A stretch of DNA of 20,380 nucleotides, from contig DDXT01000048.1 in NCBI GenBank assembly GCA_002347755.1, positions 1-20,380 on the forward strand, in the 5' to 3' direction. This stretch comes from Caryophanales bacterium UBA2253. GTDB lineage: Bacteria; Bacillota_I; Bacilli_A; ML615J-28; CAG-698. Shown here one piece after another: positions 15,135 through 20,380 of the stretch. The position numbers and the translations under genes are program-made. The notes under the pieces were generated by a model, which saw only the letters and a program-made list of their open reading frames with translations, had not been told where the DNA came from and did not search any database. Each line of letters opens with the position of its first letter. Within the stretch, counting starts at the first letter, position 1.

Positions 15135-15779
15135 TTATTTCTTTGATTTTTCGTAATCCTGAAGGAATTTGTCGATGCCGGAATCCGTGAGCGGATGGTT
15201 GAACATGTCCATGATGATCTTGAACGGGATCGTGGCAATGTCGGCTCCGGCCTTGGCACATTTCACCACGTGCAAAGGCGATCGAATGCTGGCGCAAATG
15301 ATCTGGGTTTTGAATCCATAATTGTTATAGATCTGTTTGATGTCCGAAATGAGGATCATGCTATCCTGACCGATGTCATCAAGTCGCCCCAAAAAAGGCG
15401 AAACATAGGTGGCTCCGGCTTTGGCAGCCAGAAGGGCTTGATTGGCGCTGAAGACCAAGGTGACGTTGGCCCGGATGTTTTCTCCGGACAGGACCTTGAC
15501 GGCTTTGAGGCCTTCTTTGGTCATCGGGACTTTAATGACGATTTTATCGCTGATCTTCATCAGCTCGCGGGCCTCCTTGACCATGCCCGAACTGTCCAAA
15601 CTGATGACTTCGCCGGAAATGCAGTCATCAACGATGCCGCTGATTTCTTTCAGCGTTTCAATCAGGTTGCGACCGCTCTTCAGAATCAGACTCGGGTTGG
15701 TGGTGACTCCGTCGATGATCCCAAGTTCCCATGCCTGACGGATCTCTTCAACATTGGCTGTGTCTACAAAAATCTTCAT
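15135..15779 (-). CDS. tal: Short-type transaldolase (TalC/MipB family)
   Basis: Cytoplasmic enzyme of the non-oxidative pentose phosphate pathway, moving a dihydroxyacetone unit between sugar phosphates. At 214 residues it fits the short TalC/fructose-6-phosphate aldolase family. D6 (FVDTAN), N28 (TTNPS), the Schiff-base lysine K83 (VIKVP) and T107 are in place. Two residues separate the two activities: family aldolases carry Gln and Tyr where this protein has E57 (SGEV) and F129 (SPFLGR), as in true transaldolases. The start is at 15779 because AGGAGG (15785-15790, minus strand) is 5 bases upstream; the frame extends 25 codons further, across the promoter, and that extension is not used. 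It stands alone with its own promoter and terminator, between two unrelated units. Confidence 0.93.
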   Translation of the reverse strand: MKIFVDTANVEEIRQAWELGIIDGVTTNPSLILKSGRNLIETLKEISGIVDDCISGEVISLDSSGMVKEARELMKISDKIVIKVPMTKEGLKAVKVLSGENIRANVTLVFSANQALLAAKAGATYVSPFLGRLDDIGQDSMILISDIKQIYNNYGFKTQIICASIRSPLHVVKCAKAGADIATIPFKIIMDMFNHPLTDSGIDKFLQDYEKSKK

Positions 15780-15819
15780 GTTGACCTCCTCTGGGAAGCA
15801 TATTGTGCCTTCTGAACCA

Positions 15820-15848
15820 ATTATATCACGAAGAAGCGCTTTTGTTAA
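15820..15848 (-). promoter_or_regulatory. Transaldolase promoter
   Basis: On the minus strand: -35 TTAACA (15848-15843), a 17-base spacer and -10 TATAAT (15825-15820). The predicted start is about 35 bases before the ATG. It shows that the longer in-frame start at 15854 cannot be the real one. Confidence 0.78.
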
Positions 15849-15946
15849 GCCCATTTTATTTAAGATCGTGAATCTTTAAAAATCCCGGATTTCTTGGGGT
15901 TTTAAAAAATTCTTTTCATTTTGCTGGTCAAAAATGACTTTTGAAG

Positions 15947-15955
15947 TGTTATAAT
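15947..15955 (+). promoter_or_regulatory. Extended -10 promoter of the small lipoprotein gene
   Basis: TGTTATAAT fits the extended -10 form TGnTATAAT. The -35 region at 17 bases (GTCAAA) is poor, as is usual for extended -10 promoters. TGGAGG at 15971-15976 follows. Confidence 0.65.
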
Positions 15956-15987
15956 GGTATCAATTGTTTTTGGAGGTTACTTAAAAA

Positions 15988-16608
15988 TTGAAGAAGATTA
16001 AAAAGTTATTGGTTGTAACTTTGGTTATGTTGCTGGCTTTTGAGCTGGTTGGATGCAGCGAATTCATTGACAGTTTTGACACCAAACCGGATCCCGAGAT
16101 CGCGGGAGTGCAATCGACCGCGGAGGCTTTTCAGTTCCTGGTGGAAAAATTGGAAAACTGGGACGAGATTGAAGGCACGGTTGCCATGGATCTGATCGCC
16201 CTTCCTTATTCCATCAGCGCCACCGTTTCGGCGCGGACGGCGGATGTCTATTCTTATGGGACGGACGATCAGGGAAACCAAACCGTTGATGATCACTATT
16301 ATTTTGACGGAACCTCGGTTTTGTTCTATGACGATCCGGGAAGCAGCGATTACACGGTTTACGGTCTTGATGCCTATGTTGCCATGGATTACTCGGTTGA
16401 GGATTATCTTTCCATGGCCAAGAACCAAACTTTCCCGGCGGAAGAACTCGAAAACATCGTGTTCGCCAATGAATCCAGTCATTTCTCGCTGAATTGGTCT
16501 TTAATGATCGGTGGCGAATATTACGATGTTGAAGTTGAATACCGAAAAGGGGAAATCAATTGCAAGATCGGCGATTTGGCCATCGTCACTCTGACAAAAA
16601 AAGCTTAA
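15988..16608 (+). CDS. Unrecognised small lipoprotein
   Basis: I do not recognise a family. The start is a TTG at 15988, with TGGAGG 11 bases upstream and a clear signal peptide directly after it. Residues 1-22 are a lipoprotein signal (MKKIKKLL, hydrophobic core, LVG) and C23 is the lipidation site. The mature part (about 184 residues) is acidic and rich in Asp, Tyr and Ser. The middle (about 70-140) has alternating hydrophobic and polar residues suggesting beta-strands, with a repeated aromatic pattern around DVYSYG and DHYYFDG. This resembles secreted beta-rich lipoproteins that monitor or bind envelope components, but no function is claimed. It is monocistronic with its own promoter and hairpin. 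Confidence 0.8.
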   Translation: MKKIKKLLVVTLVMLLAFELVGCSEFIDSFDTKPDPEIAGVQSTAEAFQFLVEKLENWDEIEGTVAMDLIALPYSISATVSARTADVYSYGTDDQGNQTVDDHYYFDGTSVLFYDDPGSSDYTVYGLDAYVAMDYSVEDYLSMAKNQTFPAEELENIVFANESSHFSLNWSLMIGGEYYDVEVEYRKGEINCKIGDLAIVTLTKKA

Positions 16609-16622
16609 AACAACCAGGTTGC

Positions 16623-16665
16623 TTCCAAGCGGCCCTTTTGTTCTTAAGAGCACGCTTGGAATTTT
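16623..16665 (+). terminator. Likely terminator of the small lipoprotein gene
   Basis: TTCCAAGCG (16623-16631) pairs perfectly with CGCTTGGAA (16653-16661), followed by TTTT. The 21-base loop is long, which weakens the call. The right arm doubles as the -35 box of the next promoter. Confidence 0.5.
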
Positions 16666-16684
16666 GGAAGAAAAAGCGTATAAT
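16656..16684 (+). promoter_or_regulatory. Orphan plus-strand promoter upstream of tRNA-Leu
   Basis: -35 TTGGAA (16656-16661), a 17-base spacer and -10 TATAAT (16679-16684). No full gene lies downstream on this strand before the convergent tRNA, only the fragment at 16726. Confidence 0.55.
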
Positions 16685-16725
16685 ATGATTAGGGACAAAA
16701 AGACCATCAAGAGGAAGAAAAGCCT

Positions 16726-16788
16726 TTGCAAAACAAAAAAAAGAACCGCCGTTTAAGCGATCCCGTAATTTTAAGCTGGTGCGGCTAG
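16726..16788 (+). pseudogene. Possible 5' fragment of a gene cut off at tRNA-Leu
   Basis: A TTG at 16726 follows AAGAGGAAG (16708-16716) and opens a 20-codon frame. The first 17 codons (basic start MQNKKKNRR, then LSDPVIL) end exactly at the tRNA 3' end. The last three lie inside the tRNA, and the stop comes from the tRNA acceptor sequence. Promoter, ribosome site and start look like a normal gene beginning that has lost its body. A short real peptide, or chance around the A-rich tract that may serve as U-tract for the tRNA terminator, are alternatives. Confidence 0.25.
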
Positions 16789-16861
16789 TGGAATTCGAAT
16801 CCACATATCTTTCGACACTACCCCCTCAAGATAGCGCGTCTACCAGTTCCGCCATAGCCGC
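16777..16861 (-). tRNA. tRNA-Leu (anticodon GAG)
   Basis: Read on the minus strand, the acceptor GCGGCTA pairs with TAGCCGC near the 3' end, followed by A and an encoded CCA. The anticodon stem CTATC/GGTAG encloses the loop TTGAGGG, giving anticodon GAG. The T-arm carries GATTCGAATTC. A long variable arm, as in class II tRNAs, and 85 bases in total fit tRNA-Leu, which reads CUC and CUU codons. Confidence 0.93.
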
Positions 16862-16877
16862 ATGGGTTACGGTAGCT

Positions 16878-16906
16878 ATTGTAACATAAACCAAATCTTA
16901 ATTCAA
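16878..16906 (-). promoter_or_regulatory. tRNA-Leu promoter
   Basis: On the minus strand: -35 TTGAAT (16906-16901), a 17-base spacer and -10 TACAAT (16883-16878), ending 17 bases before the mature tRNA 5' end. Confidence 0.7.
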
Positions 16907-16946
16907 GTGATTTTTCATTCCTGTTCCTTGATCGCGGTTGGGATTT

Positions 16947-16963
16947 TATGACACCGTGTCATA
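16947..16963. promoter_or_regulatory. Perfect palindrome between the tRNA and hsp20 promoters
   Basis: TATGACAC-C-GTGTCATA is an exact inverted repeat with 8-base arms and one central base. It lies 27 bases upstream of the hsp20 -35 box and 40 bases from the divergent tRNA -35. No T-tract follows. It has the form of a dimeric repressor or activator operator; the regulator is unknown. Confidence 0.55.
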
Positions 16964-16976
16964 CAAATTGCAAAAA

Positions 16977-17003
16977 TTAGCAAATAACGGTTGACAGTGC
17001 TAA
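16977..17003. promoter_or_regulatory. CIRCE-like (HrcA) operator, left arm degenerate
   Basis: TTAGCAAAT, nine bases, CAGTGCTAA matches the CIRCE layout TTAGCACTC-N9-GAGTGCTAA. The right arm keeps 8 of 9 positions, the left arm 6 of 9. It overlaps the -35 box of the hsp20-groES-groL promoter, where HrcA binding would block transcription. Confidence 0.7.
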
Positions 17004-17018
17004 TTGATGTGCTATAAT
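16991..17018 (+). promoter_or_regulatory. Sigma-A promoter of the hsp20-groES-groL operon
   Basis: -35 TTGACA (16991-16996), a 16-base spacer and -10 TATAAT (17013-17018), both boxes at consensus. Such strength with an overlapping operator fits heat-shock derepression. Confidence 0.85.
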
Positions 17019-17023
17019 ATCAT

Positions 17024-17048
17024 TGGCACTGGGAAGTAACTGGTGCCA
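17024..17048 (+). other. 5'-terminal hairpin in the hsp20 mRNA leader
   Basis: TGGCACTGG (17024-17032) pairs with CTGGTGCCA (17040-17048), with two G-T pairs and a 7-base loop. It starts at the predicted transcription start near 17025 and ends 33 bases before the ATG, leaving AGGAGG (17069-17074) free. It may stabilise the transcript. Confidence 0.55.
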
Positions 17049-17081
17049 TGAGATAAATATTATTAAATAGGAGGAAAAATT

Positions 17082-17519
17082 ATGAGAAATTATTTGATCA
17101 GGAAAAACGATGGGAATTACCATCTGGGATTTTCGGGTGATGTTTTTGACGATTGGTTCAAATCCCCATTCCGCGCGGATGTTTTCGGTGCCATGAAGAC
17201 CGACATTCTTGAAGAGGAAAAGGACTACCGGTTGGACATTGATGTGCCGGGCTTTTCCAAAGAAGAAATAAAGATCAGTCTGGAAAATGGCTATTTGAAC
17301 ATTGAAGCTGAGAAGAATCAGGAAAATGAGGAAAAGGACCAAAAGGGAAATTACCTTCGCCGTGAACGCAACTACGGAAGCTGCTCGCGCCGTTTCTATG
17401 TTGGCGACATCAAGAAGGAAAGCATCACCGCTAATTTCAAAGATGGCATTCTGACCGTCATCGTTCCAAAGGAAACTGAACCTGAAGCGGAATCCAAAAA
17501 GTATATCAATATCGAATAA
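17082..17519 (+). CDS. hsp20: Small heat-shock protein, Hsp20/alpha-crystallin family
   Basis: ATP-independent holdase that binds unfolding proteins and hands them to folding chaperones. Of 145 residues, about 1-38 are the variable N-terminal arm (with DDWFKSPF). The alpha-crystallin domain runs about 39-131, with DVPGF (54-58), the RRERNYGS and RRFYV strand (93-107) and the family end motif ANFKDGILTVIVPK (117-130). The C-terminal IxI motif, I142-N-I144, docks neighbouring subunits. AGGAGG with a 7-base spacer precedes the ATG. It is the first gene of an operon with groES and groL, 12 bases before groES, so holdase and chaperonin are made together under the CIRCE-like operator. Confidence 0.95.
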   Translation: MRNYLIRKNDGNYHLGFSGDVFDDWFKSPFRADVFGAMKTDILEEEKDYRLDIDVPGFSKEEIKISLENGYLNIEAEKNQENEEKDQKGNYLRRERNYGSCSRRFYVGDIKKESITANFKDGILTVIVPKETEPEAESKKYINIE

Positions 17520-17531
17520 GGAGGAAATTTG

Positions 17532-17813
17532 ATGTTAAAACCATTGCATGACAACGTTGTATTGAAGAAAGAAAAAGTCGAGAAGAAGACCGCCAGCGGC
17601 ATCATCCTGACCGGTGATGTGAAGGAACAACCAAGTTTCGCGGAAGTCGCGGCGGTCGGCGAGGGCGCCCTCGTTGATGGCAAGATAATGGCCCCAACGG
17701 TTAAAGTCGGTGACAAAGTCGTTTACAAGCGTTACTCGGCGACGGAATTCAAATTTGAAGAAGAGGAGTATTTGATCATCGCGGAAAAAGACATTCTCGC
17801 GATCGTCAAATAA
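17532..17813 (+). CDS. groES: Co-chaperonin GroES
   Basis: Forms the heptameric lid of the GroEL folding chamber. The ATG at 17532 is chosen with AAGGAGG (17518-17524) 7 bases upstream; the in-frame TTG just before it is too close to that site. It has 93 residues, the usual length. MLKPLHDNVVLKK is the standard N-terminus, and the mobile loop that docks on GroEL is about 17-30, with G23-I24-I25-L26. The C-terminal EEYLIIAEKDILAIVK strand is typical. The ribosome site overlaps the hsp20 stop codon, and the stop is followed by groL after 12 bases. Confidence 0.97.
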   Translation: MLKPLHDNVVLKKEKVEKKTASGIILTGDVKEQPSFAEVAAVGEGALVDGKIMAPTVKVGDKVVYKRYSATEFKFEEEEYLIIAEKDILAIVK

Positions 17814-17825
17814 AAGGTACTAAAA

Positions 17826-19436
17826 ATGAGCAAAGAATTAAAGTTTTCCAAAGACGCCCGCACCGCGATTTTGCGCGGAGTGGATACTCTGGCCGATACG
17901 GTCAAGATCACTTTGGGACCGAAAGGCCGCAATGTGGTGCTTGAAAAAAGCTATGGCTCGCCTTTGATCACCAATGACGGCGTTACCATCGCCCGCGAGA
18001 TTGAACTTCCGGACAAGTTTGAAAACATGGGTGCCAAACTGATTTACGAAGTCGCCAACAAAACCAATGACGTGGCCGGCGACGGAACCACCACCGCGGC
18101 GGTTTTGGCCCACTCGATGATTCACAAAGGAATCGCCGCCATCGAAAACGGCGCTAACCCGGTGTTCATGCGCGAAGGCATTGAAATGGCTGCGACTCAA
18201 GTAGCCCAAAAATTGTTGGAAAAGACCCGCAAGATCACCACGAACGAGGACATCGCCAGCGTGGCGACCATCTCCTCCTCCAGCAGCGAAATCGGCCAGA
18301 TCATCGCCGAAGCAATGGCCAAAGTCGGAACCGCCGGCGTCATCAGCGTTGATGAATCCAAAGGCTTCGACACTTATTTGGAAGTCGTGGAAGGCCTTCA
18401 GTATGACAAAGGCTATGTTTCTCCGTACATGGTTTCGAACCGTGACAAAATGGAGATCATGTTGGAAAATACTTATGTAATGGTCACCAATCAAAAATTA
18501 TCATCCATCAAGGATGTGCTTCCGGTTTTGGAACAAGTCGTTCAGGCCAACAAACCGCTTTTGATCATCGCGGATGACCTCGAAAACGAAGTCGTCAGCA
18601 CCTTGATCGTCAACAAACTGCGCGGCACTTTCAATGTGGTTGCCACCAAAGCCCCGGGCTTCGGCGATAACCAGAAAGACATGCTCAGCGACATCGCCAT
18701 CATGACCGGCGCGAAATTCTTCGATAAAGATCTGAACATGGAACTCAAAGATTTGACCATCGACGATCTGGGAACCGCGAAGAAAATCACGATTACCAAA
18801 GACAATACCACCATCATTGACGGCTCCGGCGATCCATCCGTCATCAAGGCCCGGATCGAAGAAATCCGCCATCATGCGGCGACAGCCACCGGCGATTATG
18901 ACAAGAAGCGTTTCGGTGAACGTTTGGGCAAGCTGACCAACGGGGTCGCCGTCGTGAAAGTCGGCGCCATGACCGAAACCGAAATGAAAGACAAGAAACT
19001 TCGCATTGAAGATGCCTTGAATGCGACGAAAGCCGCAATCGAAGAAGGCATCATCGTCGGCGGCGGCGCCGCTTTCGTGGAAGTTTACAAAGAACTGAAA
19101 CCAAAACTGAAATCCGAGATCGTTGATGTCCAAAAAGGAATCAACGTCGTCATGGAAAGTTTGTTCGCTCCGATCTATCAGATCGCCGAAAATGCGGGGT
19201 ATGACGCCAGCGAGATCGTTGAAAAGCAAAAACAATCGAAACCTAATTTTGGGTTTGACGCGAAACTTGGGGTTTGGGTGGACATGTTTAAAGCCGGAAT
19301 CGTTGATCCGACCAAAGTGGCTCGGACCGCCCTTCTGAATGCGGCTTCGATCTCCGCTTTGTTCATCACCACCGAAGTGGCGGTCGTGGACATCAAAGAA
19401 GAAAAAGAACCGCCGGTTCCGCAAGGAATGTATTAA
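17826..19436 (+). CDS. groL: Chaperonin GroEL
   Basis: Tetradecameric ATP-driven folding chamber in the cytoplasm. Of 536 residues, the N-terminus MSKELKFSKDARTAILRGVD is standard. ATP-binding residues are visible: DGVT with D51, GDGTTT with D86 (85-90), and D396 in RIEDALNAT. The VGGGAAF stretch (411-417) is the usual intermediate/equatorial junction. The C-terminus ends VPQGMY and lacks the Gly-Gly-Met tail of most group I chaperonins. The ribosome site is weak (AAAAGG at 17812-17817), so translation may depend on coupling to groES. A strong terminator follows. Confidence 0.97.
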   Translation: MSKELKFSKDARTAILRGVDTLADTVKITLGPKGRNVVLEKSYGSPLITNDGVTIAREIELPDKFENMGAKLIYEVANKTNDVAGDGTTTAAVLAHSMIHKGIAAIENGANPVFMREGIEMAATQVAQKLLEKTRKITTNEDIASVATISSSSSEIGQIIAEAMAKVGTAGVISVDESKGFDTYLEVVEGLQYDKGYVSPYMVSNRDKMEIMLENTYVMVTNQKLSSIKDVLPVLEQVVQANKPLLIIADDLENEVVSTLIVNKLRGTFNVVATKAPGFGDNQKDMLSDIAIMTGAKFFDKDLNMELKDLTIDDLGTAKKITITKDNTTIIDGSGDPSVIKARIEEIRHHAATATGDYDKKRFGERLGKLTNGVAVVKVGAMTETEMKDKKLRIEDALNATKAAIEEGIIVGGGAAFVEVYKELKPKLKSEIVDVQKGINVVMESLFAPIYQIAENAGYDASEIVEKQKQSKPNFGFDAKLGVWVDMFKAGIVDPTKVARTALLNAASISALFITTEVAVVDIKEEKEPPVPQGMY

Positions 19437-19441
19437 GCCAT

Positions 19442-19476
19442 AAATGACAGGCAACTGCTGCCTGTCATTTTTTTTT
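19442..19476 (+). terminator. Terminator of the hsp20-groES-groL operon
   Basis: A perfect 12-bp stem, AAATGACAGGCA (19442-19453) with TGCCTGTCATTT (19459-19470), has a 5-base loop and runs into nine T. It lies directly after the groL stop. Confidence 0.95.
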
Positions 19477-19508
19477 GCATTTTTCGTAAATAAAATCGGA
19501 AATTGGTA

Positions 19509-19514
19509 TATAAT
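19509..19514 (+). promoter_or_regulatory. Likely -10 box of the ABC/FtsX fusion gene
   Basis: TATAAT lies 30 bases before the ATG. The -35 region is AT-rich without a good TTGACA match (GTAAAT at 17 bases), so only the -10 is called. Confidence 0.5.
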
Positions 19515-19543
19515 ATAAACATTAAACCTTTAGGAGAATAAGC

Positions 19544-20380
19544 ATGTTAAAACTTGTCAATGTCACCAAAAATTATCTGACCGGAGAAAATACCGTCAAG
19601 GCTTTGAAAGGGATCAGCGTCGAATTTCGGAAAAACGAATTTGTTTCGGTCCTTGGACCGTCGGGGTGCGGAAAAACCACCCTCCTCAACATCATCGGCG
19701 GGTTGGACCGCTACACTTCCGGGGATATGTTCGTCAACAACAAATCTACCAAAGACTTTACCGATTCCGAATGGGACAGTTACCGTAACTTTTCCATCGG
19801 GTTCGTTTTTCAAACCTACAATTTGATAACCCACATTTCGGTTTTAAAAAACGTGGAACTGGCGCTGACTTTATCGGGAATTTCGAAAACCGAACGCAAA
19901 GCCCGGGCTTTGAAAGCCTTGACCGATGTCGGTTTGGCCGATCAGGTTTCCAAAAAGCCGAATCAGCTGTCCGGCGGGCAGATGCAAAGAGTCGCCATTG
20001 CCCGCGCTTTGGTCAACAACCCGGATGTATTGCTCGCGGATGAACCGACCGGAGCTCTGGATTCCACGACCAGTTATCAGATCATGGACATTTTGCAGTC
20101 GATCTCCAAAGAACGGCTGATCATCATGGTCACCCACAATCCGACCATCTCGGCTTTGTATTCGACCCGGGTCATCAAACTTTTGGACGGTTTGATCATG
20201 GATGACAGCAACCCATATGTTTCCGAACCGAAAAAAGTGGAGAAACCAGCCAAGAAAGTTCGGAAAGAAAAGACATCAATGTCCTTTCTGACCGCTTTGT
20301 CTTTGAGCTTGGGTAATTTGATCACCAAGAAGGCGCGAACGATCCTGACTGCCTTCGCCGGCAGCATCGGGATCATCGGC
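19544..20380 (+). CDS. ABC transporter ATPase fused to an FtsX-like permease (partial, cut at window end)
   Basis: The first 279 codons are present and the frame is open to the window edge. The ATPase domain resembles LolD/MacB-type enzymes: Walker A GPSGCGKT (38-45), Q90, signature LSGGQ (142-146), Walker B with D166/E167 and H198. A charged linker (about 228-245, KKVEKPAKKVRKEK) follows, then the start of an FtsX-type permease: LGNLITKKARTILTAFAGSIGIIG with the typical first membrane helix. ATPase-FtsX fusions of this order occur in Firmicutes and relatives and are thought to work as mechanotransmission-type or export systems at the envelope. TAGGAG (19531-19536) is 7 bases upstream of the ATG. 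The partner and substrate lie outside the window. Confidence 0.92.
   Translation, partial: MLKLVNVTKNYLTGENTVKALKGISVEFRKNEFVSVLGPSGCGKTTLLNIIGGLDRYTSGDMFVNNKSTKDFTDSEWDSYRNFSIGFVFQTYNLITHISVLKNVELALTLSGISKTERKARALKALTDVGLADQVSKKPNQLSGGQMQRVAIARALVNNPDVLLADEPTGALDSTTSYQIMDILQSISKERLIIMVTHNPTISALYSTRVIKLLDGLIMDDSNPYVSEPKKVEKPAKKVRKEKTSMSFLTALSLSLGNLITKKARTILTAFAGSIGIIG

Noticed and set aside
15780..15854. 25-codon N-terminal extension of transaldolase
   Set aside because: It would start upstream of the -10 box at 15820-15825; the AGGAGG-led ATG at 15779 gives the family's standard N-terminus.
15855..15903. Hairpin AAAATCCC / GGGGTTTT (15879-15886 with 15896-15903)
   Set aside because: It lies between the divergent transaldolase and lipoprotein promoters, includes a G-T pair and has no T-tract or gene ending there; likely chance in A/T-rich DNA.
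16686..16757. ATG-started 23-codon basic frame at 16686
   Set aside because: The ATG lies at or before the expected transcription start and has no ribosome site; the TTG frame at 16726 has better signals.
17838..19454. Long minus-strand open frames opposite groL (218 and 317 codons)
   Set aside because: They are antisense shadows of a fully conserved groL; composition is repetitive (Phe, Asp, Gly rich) and there are no ribosome sites.
1..20380. CRISPR array, prophage, toxin-antitoxin or restriction genes; reassigned TGA codon
   Set aside because: No regularly spaced repeats, phage proteins or defence motifs were found on either strand, and TGA ends oppD in the normal way.

Overview
The window looks like chromosomal DNA from a low-to-moderate GC Firmicute. 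Shine-Dalgarno sites are strong, promoters are sigma-A type, TGA is used as an ordinary stop, lipoproteins carry LxxC-type lipoboxes, and there is a CIRCE-like heat-shock operator and a large ABC-ATPase/FtsX fusion. An Erysipelotrichia/Acholeplasma-like member of the Bacilli is my best guess. That placement is inferred from gene style, not from a marker phylogeny.

Layout: (1) 1-55 is a short repeat array that looks like the end of an IS21-type insertion sequence. (2) 273-3013 is a visibly AT-richer, probably acquired block of three genes: an LpxD-like N-acyltransferase, a DegT/DnrJ/EryC1-type sugar aminotransferase and a MaoC/PhaJ-like (R)-specific enoyl-CoA hydratase. It is closed by a hairpin terminator at 3118-3150. 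Together they could make an amino sugar N-acylated with a 3-hydroxyacyl group. (3) 3319-11660 is an oligopeptide/dipeptide import locus, oppB-oppC-oppD-oppF, followed by two tandem paralogous lipoprotein substrate-binding genes. A 39-codon small ORF with its own ribosome binding site lies between the two paralogs. (4) 11665-15031, on the minus strand, is a two-gene heterodimeric ABC exporter driven by a perfect-consensus promoter with AT-rich repeats upstream. (5) 15103-15848, minus strand, is a short-type transaldolase with its own promoter and terminator. (6) 15947-16665 is an unrecognised small lipoprotein. (7) 16656-16906 holds an orphan promoter with the first codons of a gene that runs into a minus-strand tRNA-Leu(GAG). 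(8) 16947-19476 is a heat-shock operon, hsp20-groES-groL, with a half-degenerate CIRCE overlapping the -35 box, a separate perfect palindrome upstream and a 5'-terminal mRNA hairpin. (9) From 19544 to the window end is the start of an ABC-ATPase/FtsX-like permease fusion, cut by the window edge.

Most of the window is conventional housekeeping or transport content. The parts most worth a second look are the acyl-amino-sugar module, the small ORF and repeats between the two oppA paralogs, the gene fragment against the tRNA, and the unusual regulatory architecture in front of hsp20. I do not see a phage, CRISPR array or obvious defence system.
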